This document shows positions 36,392 to 47,537 of a stretch of 64,000 nucleotides of DNA, one piece after another. Numbering within the stretch: position 1 is the first letter of the stretch; the number at the start of each line of letters is the position of its first letter. Source of the DNA: Cephalotus follicularis (lineage: Eukaryota > Streptophyta > Magnoliopsida > Oxalidales > Cephalotaceae); contig BDDD01000983.1 of assembly GCA_001972305.1 (NCBI GenBank), forward strand, positions 193,577-257,576. Direction: 5' to 3'. Both the position numbers and the translations under genes were made by a program. The notes below the pieces were generated by a model. It saw nothing but the letters and a program-made list of their open reading frames with translations. It did no database searches and was not told the origin of the DNA.

Positions 36392-36684
36392 AACACTACA
36401 CTACTGCAAACCGAAAGAACTCCTATTGACATATATAGGTAAACATCCATGTAGGTGTTCTTTCTAAGACTCTAACAAGAGTCTTAGATATATTCGGTGT
36501 ACAAGCACCCACATGTCAGCTCTAGTGTCCCACACAATTGTTAGTGAGATCATCTAGCCCCTTCACCAAGCGAGCTACCCATCCGCTGGTCTATTCGATT
36601 CATTAAATGCCCTAATCAATGAACTTACTACTTGGAATAGTTTAGGAATAAAAGTATGAGGGAGTATGCCTCATAGCCCCTAGC
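36392..36684 (-). repeat. Old copia D-family LTR, non-inverted part
   Basis: Resembles 38625-38900 of the D LTR in the same (minus) orientation (ACTACACTACTGC...CTCCTATTGACATA and onward). Element D is inserted in it; the flanking bases continue at 59902. Confidence 0.6.
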
Positions 36685-36689
36685 CATAC

Positions 36690-39124
36690 TGTTGGAACCT
36701 GGGAAAGCAGCAGAAAAAAAAAAGTTTCCAGCAATTAGGGTTTAGGGTGTATAATTTTAAAAAACGGATTCTGACATAAAGAACACCCATAACCATTGCC
36801 TATAAATGTCCCAAGTTTGCCCTAGGATCACTAATTGGTCATTAGAAAGACCATATGGCTGAACCAAACATGTGAGGGTTCGGTTGGCCTAGGGTTTTTC
36901 AACCCCAAAAACGGCCAATATGGTGAATGGATAGGGTAATGCACACCATACCCTAAACCATTCCCAACCAATGTCTCACCCTAAAGGAGAGCTAGGGTTC
37001 TACATAACCCTAGCAAGAACACAAAACCTGCATAAAAACAAATCATCTAGAGCTTGGCAAAGCTCTAGGAACAACTCACACACCACATCCATATAGCATG
37101 TAAAGAAGAAGGAAGTAAGAAAATACCTCAAGTCTTTACTCCTTCAAAAATGTGAATTCCTTTCCTTGAGCTCCAAGACTTTCTCCTTCACATTTGTTGC
37201 TCCCCTTGGCACAGAAAAGAACAATTATGAAGCAACTTTTTCTGGTTCCAAGTTTCTACAAAAACTAAACAATTGGAGGAAGAGTTTTTATGCAAATCTC
37301 CACCTACAATTGCTTTGGTATGGTAAGAGGAAGGTATCCTAGCTTTTCTCTTCTTGAACAATCAAGTTCTAAGCAACCATGGTGGTGCTTTATTCTCCAA
37401 ACAAGTAGAAGAAAATGAAGAGAACAAAAGATAGAGATGGCTACGGGAGAGAGTGCAAGAGAGAAGCCAAAGAAACAATGCACATAGTCATTTTGGTGAA
37501 GTTGTCGTGTGCAACTTGGAGTGTGAGATTAATATCTCCACTCACATGTCCTCTAAGCCTCTTAGAAGTTGACAACACACACCATGACTCACTCTCCTGC
37601 CTATGGCCATCCATGAGGTTGATTCTAAGCCAAGTAATGACTTGGTTTCATACGCAAGACTTTGACCAAGTCAACCATAAAAATCAACCAAGTTAACTTA
37701 GTTACGTTAAAGTAACTAGTTAGTCACACTAATGTGACTAGACCTCCAATTTGGGCCAGCCATACCCTAGCATCACAAAGCTAGGGTTTGGCCCAATTGG
37801 TCTCCCTCCCCATGAAAAGTCAAATTTTCATAAATGACTAAAATACCCCTCAGCCCGGAATGACCTATTTATGGTGTAGCTCGATTTCATTTCCTTAGAA
37901 ATGAATAAAGTCTAGCAAAATAAGTATTCATAGGGCCAAGTAGCACCACCCAGGTGCTATCGTCTTACTCAATGACATGTGCCCCACACATATCAACATG
38001 ATCCAAAAACAGTAGGGACCCGAAAAACTGGTTGGACCCCGGTACGACTATAAGTTTCCCAGAACATCCCGAAGTTCTGGTACGACCACTTTAATAGTCC
38101 TCGAATATTAAAATGACCCCGATGTGATTCCTTATCACTGGATCCATGGTATTACCCATGTCTATAAGTCGATATCCGATAAACCAGTACTTTATCCAGT
38201 CAATGGCATATGTGTCCTATATCCTACGTCATACTTAGTTCTGACCGCGACCTATAATGTCACCCCCAGATAAAGTCGCGATAACTATAAATTCATGTAC
38301 GCACTGAGACTATCGGTAGACTATCCCAGAAAACCCTATTCCAGTTTGCCTATACCTGGCCAGGAATTTTAAGTCTACAATGGACATAAATAATATAGAG
38401 CCGATCACCCTCTTACGGGTGTGAGGATTCCTTATTGTGAACTCGCCCATACATCTCAATGAAGTTTCCACAAGACCCAAAGACAACCCTTTTGCCAGCA
38501 CATGGCTAGTGCTGGGTAAGGCAGAAATCAAAGTCAAGTAGTTGCAACACAATGCATGCTAGCCGCTTAGGTCTAAGGACACAACGTATCTCCATGAATG
38601 GTCTACTAGTCACCATAGACTATACACTACCGAGACTATAGGAATCCTATTGACATAGGTAAGACTTTCCAAATAGGTTTTCTATGGTGGGTCTATTCAG
38701 TGACATGCTCCTTGCATGCACCTCGCATCAGCTTTAGGGTAAAACCCAAATGGCTACGAGATGATCCATCCTCCACATACCCCGGGAGCAAGCATAATAC
38801 GACAAGTCTTTACGGTTCATCTATTGTCCTAAAAGTGAACCTATGACTTGGAACATTTTTTCAGAAGGGAGTAAGGATCTCATTCTCATAACCTCTCAGG
38901 CATGAGATGCAACCATTTTGCGACAAGGCACTATATGTGTACTCGGATGACATGGTGATCATCCGATCCATTTAAGATGGTTTGGGATAATACATATAGT
39001 ATGGTTCGCCATTGGTAAATTAAATATGCATGTAAACATAAAGTGAATACATATCATATAAATAGAAAGTGTTTGTACAAGCTGAAACCACAACGTGGCA
39101 TGCAGGGACACCCCTACTCCAACA
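36690..39124 (-). repeat. Copia D 3' LTR (2435 bp)
   Basis: Pairs with 57448-59896. On the plus strand it runs from TGTTGGAACC to CCTACTCCAACA. Directly right of it, the minus strand reads GGCCAAGTGGGACAT, the purine-rich primer site typical of copia elements. Very long for a copia LTR. Short open frames in it (for example 37415-37696) are shared with the other LTR only because the two are copies. Confidence 0.93.
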
Positions 39125-42100
39125 ATGTCCCACTTGGCCCTTCAAGCCACGATGACCTATAGCCTAAGCCCATCGAGCTCCGGTGTCGCTCAAGTACTGT
39201 ACTGTTCATGGCTTTGTTCAGTGGGTCTGCCAAATTTGCCTCTGAGGCAACTCTCTCAAAAGTGATGCTCCTCTCTCTATGATCTCTCCGATCATGTGAT
39301 ATCGACATTGTATATGCTTGGAGCGGTGGTGAGACCTAGGTTCCTTGGCTTGTGCAACATCTCCATCATTGTCACAGTACACCACAACTAGACGTGTGAT
39401 GGTTGGAACAACATCGAGTTCAGCAATGAACTTCCGCATCCAAACTGCTTCCTTTGCAGCATCTGAGGCAGCTACATATTCTGCTTCTGTGGTGGAGTTC
39501 GCAGTAGTTTCCTGCTTCAAACTCCTCCAGCTGACTGCACCTCCATTAAGCACGAATACAAATCCTAAAACTGACTCGTGATCATCCGGATCACTATTGA
39601 AACTAGAGTCTGTAAAGCCCTCAAGTCTCAATACATTGTCTCCTCCATATGTCAGGAAAGTATCCTGAGTCCTCCTCAGGTACTTTAAAATTCGTTTGAC
39701 AATTTCCCAATGTTTCTCACCGGGATCAGACTGAAATCAACTTGCCATTCCCAAGGCAAAAGTGACATCAAGCCTAGTACACAGCATGGCATACATGATG
39801 GAGCCCACAGCCGAAGCATAAGGCTACCTACTCATGCGTTCCCTTTCCTCAGCTATCTGTGGAGACATCCTCTTTCAAAGGTGAATTCCTTGTCCTATGG
39901 GCAACAACCCACGTTTGGAATTCTCAAGGCCATACCTTTTCAGCACTTTGCTGATGTACTGGCTTTGGGAGAGTCCAGGCAACCTATTCGATCTATCTCT
40001 GTAGATCTTTATACCAAGTATATAGGATGCTTCTCCCAAATCCTTCATGGAGAAGTTCTTGGATAACCATACTTTGACGAACTGCAACATACCTACATCA
40101 TTCCCTATGAGTAGTATGTCATCCACGTATAGTACCAAGAAAGTGAGTCTGAGGTCATCCTATTTTTGGTAAACACAAGGCTCATCTATGTTTTTGATGA
40201 AGCCAAAAGCCTTTATGGCCTCATCAAAACGAATGTTCTAGCTACGGTATGCTTGCTTTAGCCCATATATGGACCTTGGGAGCTTGCACACACTTTGTGG
40301 ATGCTCCTCGGATGTAAACCCCTTGGGTTGGGACATATAAATGTCCTCTTCAAGATAGCCAATCAAGAAGGTAGTCTTGACATCCAATTGCCATATCTCA
40401 TAATCGTAATGAGCGGCAATCACAAGCAGTATCCGAATGGACTTAAGCATAGCGACTGGCGGGAAGGTTTTGGTAGAGTCAATCCCATGATGTTGCCTAT
40501 AACCTTTCGCGACCAATCACGCTTTGTAAGTCTCTATCTTACCATTGACGCCAATCTTCCTCTTGAAGATCCATTTGCACCCAATAGGAGTAATCCCATC
40601 TGGTGCTTCGACCAAGTTTCATACTTGGTTGGTGTACACGGAATCCATCTCGGATTTCATGGCTTCTAACCATGCCCGAGAATCAGTGCTTTTCACTACT
40701 TCCTGGTAGCTGATAGGCTCGTCATCATCGACGTCATTAGGTTCATCAATGCCTTCAACGAGAAACCCATATCTCTTAGGCTCTGTGATAACCATGCATG
40801 ATCTCCTCAAATGAGGAGTGCCTTTCTGAGAATCCATCTCAGGTTGGGAACCCTCCCCAACTATGTTTCTAGAGGTAGGAACCTCTAATTCCTCATCGTC
40901 CTGTGGGCTTTCACCAGGTGGTAACTCTCTCAGTTCCACCATGCTCCCACTGCTCCCTACAAGCAGGTATTCTGACTCTAGGAAATGGGCAGAAGGTGAT
41001 ACAATCACCTTTTGATCGCTGGGATGGTAAAAGTAGTATCCCCTAGTTTCCTTAGGATACCCCACAAACTTGCAATAATCCACTAATGCCTCCAGCTTAG
41101 AAAGTTCCTGCCTCCTCACATAACCCGGACAACCCCAAACCTTCATATGACTTAGGTTGGGTTTCCTCCTTTTAAACACCTCATATGGTGTGGAGGGGAC
41201 GGATTTCGAAGGAATCCGATTTAGGATGGACACTGCTGATTCCAGTGCATAACCCCATAAAGATATCGGAAGATCTGTAAAATATATCATGGACCTGACC
41301 ATGTTCATCAAGGTCCTGTTCCTCCGTTCGGATACACCATTATACTGTGGTGTTCTTGGAGGGGTCCATTGAGAGAGAATTCCATTATCTCTCAGATAAC
41401 CCTGGAATTCAGCAGATAGGTATTCACCTCCTCTATCAGAGCGAAGTGATTTAATGGGTTTACCTCTTTGCTTTTCTACTTCTAGTCTAAATTCCTTGAA
41501 CCTCTCAAAGGATTCAGACTTGTGTTTCATCAGAAACACATATCCAAACCGTGATAAATCATCCGTGAAGGTAACGAAGTAGGAAAAACCTCCTCTCGCA
41601 TTGCCCGACATAGGTCCGCAGACGTCGGTGTGGACAAGTTCAAGTATTTCCACTGCCCTTTCTCCTTGTCCGGAGAAGGGAGATTTGGTCATCTTACCAA
41701 TCAAACATGGTTCACACGTAGGAAAGGACTCCACGTCCTGGATGTCCAAAAGTCCATCCTTAACCAAACGAGTTAGTCTAGCCTCTCTAGGATGACCTAA
41801 TCTACAATGTCATAAGTAAGAAGGATTTATATCATCATTCTCTCTTTGTCTTTTACTGCTATTTCCCTTTTGAATTGTTAATGCAAATTTTTGATTAATA
41901 TCTAGAACATATATACCATTATCAATATGGCCCATACACATTTGAACATTGTTATGTATAAGATTCCAAGTCAATGTAGAAAAAGCGAGCTCCCAGCCCT
42001 TCCTATACAAATATGATACAGAAATTACATTTCCTACAATGTTCACTTCATAGTAGCATGGATCAAGTTCCAAAATACAACCATTTACAAAAGACATATC

Positions 42101-43180
42101 AAAAATGCCAACAAAAGTAGTGTGGATCCTCGACCCATCACCAAGGCGTAAGTCCAACTGGTCTTCAGCTTCCAGCTGTCTAGCATTTCTTAGTCCATGC
42201 AAAGAATTACAGATGTTATTCCCACAACCCGAATCAATAACCCAAGTTGAACTAACATTGTAAGCTAGAAAAGACTCAATCATAAAAGTACCTGAACCTG
42301 AGGCACCTCCAGATGTGGACTTGAGAAATTCAGCACACTGAGCTCTCCAATGTCCTTGCTTCCCGCAATAAAAGCATGCTTTCGCATCAGAAAGCTGGCA
42401 AATCCTATCATGGACGGCATCCCTCACCACTGCCTGTGGTGCATTCCCCGTCTTCCCTTTGGGCTTCTTGGGCACCTTTCCCTTGCCCTTGCCCTTGGAC
42501 TTGGACTTTTTATGTCCACCCCGCTTAGGGGCTGTCTGGGAGGAAGTGGAAGGTGTAAACATCACATCGGATTTGGACTTACCACGATCCATATTCGCTT
42601 CGGCAGTTCGAAGCATTTCCACTAACTCGGGCTGAGTACATTCCACCTTGTTCATGTGGAAATTCGTGATGAACTGGGAGTATGAGCATGGGAGGGAGAA
42701 CAACATAAGATCGATATAATAACCGTCATCCATAATAAGATCCAATTGAGCCAGCTGCTCTATCAACTCTATCATCTTCAATCCATGAGAATGAACTGAA
42801 GAACCCTCTGCCATTTTCATCTAGAAGAGACGTCGAGAGAGGTTAAACCTCTGAGTCCTCGACCTTGCACCATCCAACTCCTTTAGCCAAAGAAGTATGG
42901 CTCCCAAGGTGTATAGTTGCTTGTGCTGTCTTTGCAATTCCAGGACCATACCCGCAATCGCTAGGCAACGAGCCTGCTGGTCATCGTCTAACCACTTGGC
43001 CATATAGGCCTTGTGTTCCTCTGTAGGATGAGCTCCCAGCGTAGGGGCGGTATCAGTCATAACATGATTGATCTTCATGCTCGTGAGTACCAGGTGCAAG
43101 TTGTGCTGCCAGTCCAAGAAATTAGGACCATCCAATTTGTTCGTTTCAAGAATACGTGCAATCGTGGTGCTGACAGCCAT
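39125..43180 (-). pseudogene. Copia D gag-pol polyprotein (one frame, multiple stops)
   Basis: ATG at 43180 (MAVSTTIARILETNKLDGPN) opens the gag domain. Then come KMAEGSSVHSHGLKMI, a Lys-rich stretch, the CCHC knuckle CFYCGKQGHWRAQC (about 42360), the protease WVIDSGCG (about 42240, D-S-G intact), the GAG-pre-integrase finger (HCRLGHPRE...CEPCLIGK), integrase with HTDVCGPM, SDRGGEY and NGVSERRNRT (DDE intact), RT with YVDDILLIGN (about 40120) and RNase H (FTDSSFNSDPDDHES, STTEAEYVA). The frame is constant from gag into RNase H but has at least nine in-frame stops (42821, 41810, 40619, 40517, 40238, about 40160, 39875, about 39830, about 39738). The only clear frameshift is near 39255, close to the end. 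Sequence fits the same lineage as copia E; I do not assign a named lineage. Confidence 0.92.
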
Positions 43181-43270
43181 ATTGAAAACATGTATGATAT
43201 ACGAGAAACCTATTAAGAGGAAACAAGAGAGAAAAATTATCAGATTATTCAATTTTATGTTATTACCATT
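43181..43270 (-). other. Copia D leader next to the gag start
   Basis: A short non-coding stretch upstream of gag, cut at 43270 by gypsy B (TSD ACCAT 43266-43270). The leader resumes at 53127. Confidence 0.8.
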
Positions 43271-43394
43271 GTAATATCTCGTTTCTATGCTTACATGTTT
43301 TATGTTAGGATTATACCTTTTTATTTATGGTATGGTTTATGGACCTCTTTGATTTTTAGTTTGAATTTCTTTTATTTTTGTTTTCTGGGCAAAA

Positions 43395-43545
43395 AAGCGC
43401 CGAAGATCTCATTAGAACCGCCGACGCTTTGGGTGTTGTGTGACACGTTGATGCCTAAACGTGTGACTTTGACGCGTTTTGTATTTAAGTGTTTAACCGT
43501 CGATGCTTTAAGTAAACAGTTGATGCTTTAGTCGGCTTTCCATAC
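43395..43545 (+). repeat. RYCGAC tract 1, element B 5' LTR
   Basis: Six to seven units such as GCCGACGCTTTG, GTTGATGCC, CGTCGATGCTTT and AGTTGATGCTTT, about 120-275 bp from the LTR start. The same tract in the 3' LTR is less decayed (CGTCGACACTTT, AGTCGACGCTTT). Confidence 0.85.
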
Positions 43546-44269
43546 CAGTTTAGACGGTGACATGTTTAAGGAAAAATGGGTTTTTGCCATTTTTGTTGAT
43601 CTGATTTTCCTTCTTTGTTTGAAACCGAATCTGCATGAAAGGAAACTTATTAGTTGCACGATTTTACCATTAATTTGACACGTTTTTGTTGTTTTAAAAC
43701 TGATCACTAAAATTCTTTGAAAATCATCTGCACATTTTCACAAACACGAACAGCAGCTTGAACGCATTTTTCTACACTGATTTTGACGTCTTTTGAAGGT
43801 AATTTCTAAACGAAAGTTGTAGTTTGTGCTTTGTAATTTCAATATCACCCATTAATTTGTATTGAAACATGCTAGAATTTATTTTTGAGCATGATTTTAG
43901 AGGCCCGTTGAAACTAATTTTCTATTGTTCTTAAATTGTTCATACATGAGATTTTGTGCATATTTTGTTTTACTGATATTTTGATCAAATAAATTCTGCT
44001 ATAGATACGTAAATGTTATTGTTTTATACTAGGAGAGACAAAAATCAGATTATTGTTCATGATTTTGTGAACTATTTTAAAACCATGTTTTGACATGAAC
44101 ATGCTATGCTAAACTTGTTATTTTCATGATTGTGTATTTATAATCACCATACCGATAGTCACAGACTAATATGACATGTTTTTAAGTCTGGTTATTGCTA
44201 CTATAACTTCTGTAGATGGAAAATACGAGTTGTTCATGAAATTGAAACTGTTTTCTACAACTGGTATTC

Positions 44270-44425
44270 TGTACTCGACGCAAACCATCGACTCTTATTC
44301 CTTGAGCGTCACCGCTTTGTACTGTTTTGTGCTGTGGTCAGTTGACTCTTTGCTCGACGCTTTGTCCTTTTATGCAACAAAACCGTCGACGGCTAAGGAT
44401 AAACTGTCGACGCTTTATGGCAGTT
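44270..44425 (+). repeat. RYCGAC tract 2, element B 5' LTR
   Basis: Units CTCGACGC, CCATCGACTC, GAGCGTCACCG, AGTTGACTC, CTCGACGCTTTG, CCGTCGACGG and TGTCGACGCTTTA, about 1.0-1.15 kb from the LTR start. Confidence 0.85.
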
Positions 44426-45794
44426 TTGATGTTTCGTTCTTTTTACGTTATGTGATGTTTGGACTCATATGTTTAGGTCTTAATAGCGTACGTGGTGGAG
44501 TTTAGGACACTCTAGGATACTTTTGTCCGGTATTCGTGTTTGTTTAGATTTTTCGACCAGCTAAGGTACGGATTCTTCGTTCTTTGGTACTCCTTCGATT
44601 AAATTGAATTTCCATTATTCGATAATTTTGTACGGATTTATGTTTCTAGTTTTATCCGAAATACAATTCATGTTTTGATTGGATATCCTTATTGAAAAGG
44701 ACTTATTATTGTTACATCGGATATTAAATTTTAATACACATATTTTCTGCTATCAAAAATGCGATATTGTTTTGGGACATGGCTTCCACCTTAGGGAGTA
44801 TGTTAAACTTCATATGCATATCGGATTTTGATTTTGATTTTTGACATGAAAATATGATCATCTTTAAATAATTTCAGATATGTCTGGAGACAGTTTACCT
44901 AAGTACATTTTAAGTTATTTTCGAATAAAACAATATTTTATCATGATAACATACAGAGAAAAACCCTACCTATGAGGTATCATAGGCATGTTCTTTGGCA
45001 CGGAGGACATGACACCTACCGTGGCGGTGCGATTGGTCTACGGTGTCTCTTTTAAATATGTATCCTGAGGGTAGGATATGGATCCTTTTGAGGCGTATGA
45101 GTATACTCTAGTTATTGTCAGAATTCAGAAATTCAATATTTGGGGTTGTTTGTGTAGTGCCATACTCGATTTTTCCGTCAGAGCATGCGGGCCTCGCGAA
45201 CCCCTTGCACCTATATATGTATGTATGTCAGAAATTCTCTGTTATGGAATTATGAAATCATATAATGTTTTGAATTATGATATTCTGCTATTCATAAAAT
45301 TATGCTGGTTTTATAACTGCTCATTTTTAAATATTCTGCTTTACATTTTAAAGAATATTTACTATGTTACTTTACTGAATTTAAAGTTCAAATTCTTCTG
45401 TCTACCGTTTACTATTTTATTTCCTTATCCGTACTGAGGTTTGCTCAGCCGCGTTTTTGTTTCTATGCGGCAGGTTTCCAGAAGGATGGGTTGTGTGATG
45501 AGAGTTACCCACTTGTCAGAGGATCAACTAGGAGTTGATCCTTTGTGTTTTCAGTAGTGTTGATCATATTTTGCGTTAAAATCATACTAGTTTCCTCTTA
45601 AACAGTATTTGGATATCCGATTTGTTTTTATTTATGAATGGTTAAATTTTCAGACTCTATTTTATATCAATTTGTTATAAGCTATGATATTACACCACCA
45701 CATCCACTTCGCATTAGTCTATTGTTTAGGTATTCCGTTATGTTTCAGTTTGGTATTATGACCTGTAAGGGCTCCCACCATCGGGGGTGTTACA

Positions 45795-45968
45795 GATTGT
45801 GGTATCAGAGATATAGGTTTTGTTTCCTTAGAAGACCTAACTAGGTTTGACCTGTGAGATTGGGTAGACACCGGGTTAGGACTTCTTCGTTGTGATCTTT
45901 TGATGTGTCCTTTTTGTTTTGATACTCTGATTCTTTTGTCTTTATCTTGTCCTAGTTTTGTTGCGTAG
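45795..45968 (+). other. Element B PBS and leader
   Basis: PBS TGGTATCAGAG at 45800-45810 (initiator Met tRNA). The leader carries CCTTAGAAGACCTA then CTAGGTTTGACCTGTGAGAT, with the palindrome ACCTA-AC-TAGGT at 45835-45846. Element A has the same block with a different two-base loop. Confidence 0.88.
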
Positions 45969-47537
45969 ATGGCACGAACAAGGAACACCCCTCAGAGAAC
46001 CGAACCAGTTATGGCTCAGGATGGAGCAAGAAATGAGCCTGCAATTGACGAGATGGTTAGACAAGCTGTGGCTCAGGAAGTGAACCGAGTGATGCAGCAA
46101 CAGCAAAATCATGAGCACGGTCGTCATGAGCAAGTAGCTAAGGAGAATGTACCAGTTGATGCTAATGCAGCTAGGGGAGCTGGGGACCATCCTGATACTC
46201 TAGTTCATGTATGGCTGGAAAGGTTCCAAAAACAAAGACCGCGATCCTTTACTTCGGCGCCGACACCAGTGGAGGCTGAACATTGGATTGCTCATTTAGA
46301 GAAGATTTTTGATGTACTGGAATACGACGATAATCAGAAGGTTAAGTTGGCAGCGTATAAGCTGGAGGGCGATGCCCAGACATGGTGGAAGATCTTGAAG
46401 ATAGCTAAGGGTGGAGGTTTTGTCGAGACTTTGTCTTGGTCTGATTTTTGTGAAATCTTTTATCAGCAGTATTTTCCCACTACTGATAAAGAGGCTTATG
46501 GAAGGGAGTTTTTGATGACCAGACAGGAGGAAGGTGAATCTGTTACCGAGTTGTTAGCCCGATTTACCAGATTGGCGGGTTTTGCGGGACTTACAGCGGG
46601 GTCAGCAGCGGAACAGGCAGAGAAGTTTAAATGGAAGTTACATTACCAGCTTAGGGGTAAGCTGATTAACTCGAGGTTCGCTGATATTTTGGAGGTTGCA
46701 AACGCTGCGAAGAACATAGAAATGGAAAGGTTGGACTTTCAGGCTGCTCGCTTAGAAGGAGAAAAGAAGAGAAATAGGGGAGATTCTCAGGGCCAAAACT
46801 TCGGGCAGCAGGGTAAGGGCGGATATGGTAAGCAACAAAAGAAAAATAATAACCGAGGAAGAGGACAATCTAGAAATTATCAAAGGCGGAATCAAGGAGC
46901 TACTGGTGGGGGTAACCCCAATGTTCAGATTGTACTGTGCGAGACTTGTGGGAAGAGGCATCCGGTTGGGACTTGTTACGAAGCTTCGGGGGTATGCTTT
47001 GTGTGCGGACAGCAGGGCCATCGTTTTGTGGATTGCACAGACCCTCAAGCAAAGGAGAGGAAAGGTAATGGCGGAGACGTGGGACAGTGCAATGTAGGTG
47101 GCCGAGTCTTTGCTTTGACTACTCATCAGGCAGCGGGTGCTCCAGGTACTGTTTCGGGTTATGTCTCTGTTTGTTGTCGTATGGCTTATGTTTTGTATGA
47201 TACTGGATCGACTCACTCTGTAGTAGCAAGATCTTTTGTTCGGCACCTTGGGGTGCCATCTCTATCTCTGGATCCAGCTTTGGTTCTTTCAACCCCTATG
47301 GGGACATCTGTTGTGATATCTGAATGTTTTCATGCTTGTCCTATCATTTTTGATGATCGTGTTCGAGATGCGGATCTTTTTCCGATAGATATGTATGACT
47401 TCGACATGATTCTTGGCATGGATTGGTTAGATCGCCATCATGCCACGATTGACTGTCACACTCGGAGGGTTTATTTTGGGGTTGTGGATAGGCCTGACTT
47501 TGTTTATCAGGGTTCACAGCCGAGAAAAGAAGTTTAG
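45969..47537 (+). CDS. Element B gag and protease
   Basis: Opens with ATG (MARTRNTPQRTEP), the first ATG after the leader and in phase with all downstream domains. Residues about 60-200 form the retrotransposon gag domain (VWLERFQKQRPRSF ... EAEHWIAHLEKIFDVLEYDD ... AQTWWKI). A basic, Gln/Gly-rich stretch follows, then two cysteine clusters, CETCGKRHPVGTC and the canonical knuckle CFVCGQQGHRFVDC (about residues 320-360). The aspartic protease has LYDTGSTHSVV (about 395-405) and ends at DMILGMDWL (about 485). A TAG at 47535-47537 cuts the frame just before RT; family members read through here. Encodes particle proteins and the processing protease; intact up to the stop. Confidence 0.93.
   Translation: MARTRNTPQRTEPVMAQDGARNEPAIDEMVRQAVAQEVNRVMQQQQNHEHGRHEQVAKENVPVDANAARGAGDHPDTLVHVWLERFQKQRPRSFTSAPTPVEAEHWIAHLEKIFDVLEYDDNQKVKLAAYKLEGDAQTWWKILKIAKGGGFVETLSWSDFCEIFYQQYFPTTDKEAYGREFLMTRQEEGESVTELLARFTRLAGFAGLTAGSAAEQAEKFKWKLHYQLRGKLINSRFADILEVANAAKNIEMERLDFQAARLEGEKKRNRGDSQGQNFGQQGKGGYGKQQKKNNNRGRGQSRNYQRRNQGATGGGNPNVQIVLCETCGKRHPVGTCYEASGVCFVCGQQGHRFVDCTDPQAKERKGNGGDVGQCNVGGRVFALTTHQAAGAPGTVSGYVSVCCRMAYVLYDTGSTHSVVARSFVRHLGVPSLSLDPALVLSTPMGTSVVISECFHACPIIFDDRVRDADLFPIDMYDFDMILGMDWLDRHHATIDCHTRRVYFGVVDRPDFVYQGSQPRKEV

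Larger units (their letters stand above)
43271..45794 (+). repeat. Element B 5' LTR (2524 bp)
   Basis: TGTAATATCTCG...GGGGGTGTTACA. Two RYCGAC tracts (43395-43545 and 44270-44425), two GTACGGAT words (44566 and 44630), the conserved GGACATGACACCTACCGTGG block (45005-45030), the CTGAG-GTTTG-CTCAG hairpin (45434-45448) with GCGGCAGG, and AGAGGATCAACTAGGAGTTGATCC near the end. Confidence 0.95.

Noticed and set aside
36735..36752. Telomere-like TTAGGGTTTAGGG
   Set aside because: Only about two units, present in both D LTRs (also near 57494), so it is part of the LTR and not a telomeric insertion.
37415..37696. 93-codon frame also open in the other D LTR (58172-58453)
   Set aside because: The two are copies of the same LTR. 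The frame is short, rich in LTR-type words and matches no family I know.
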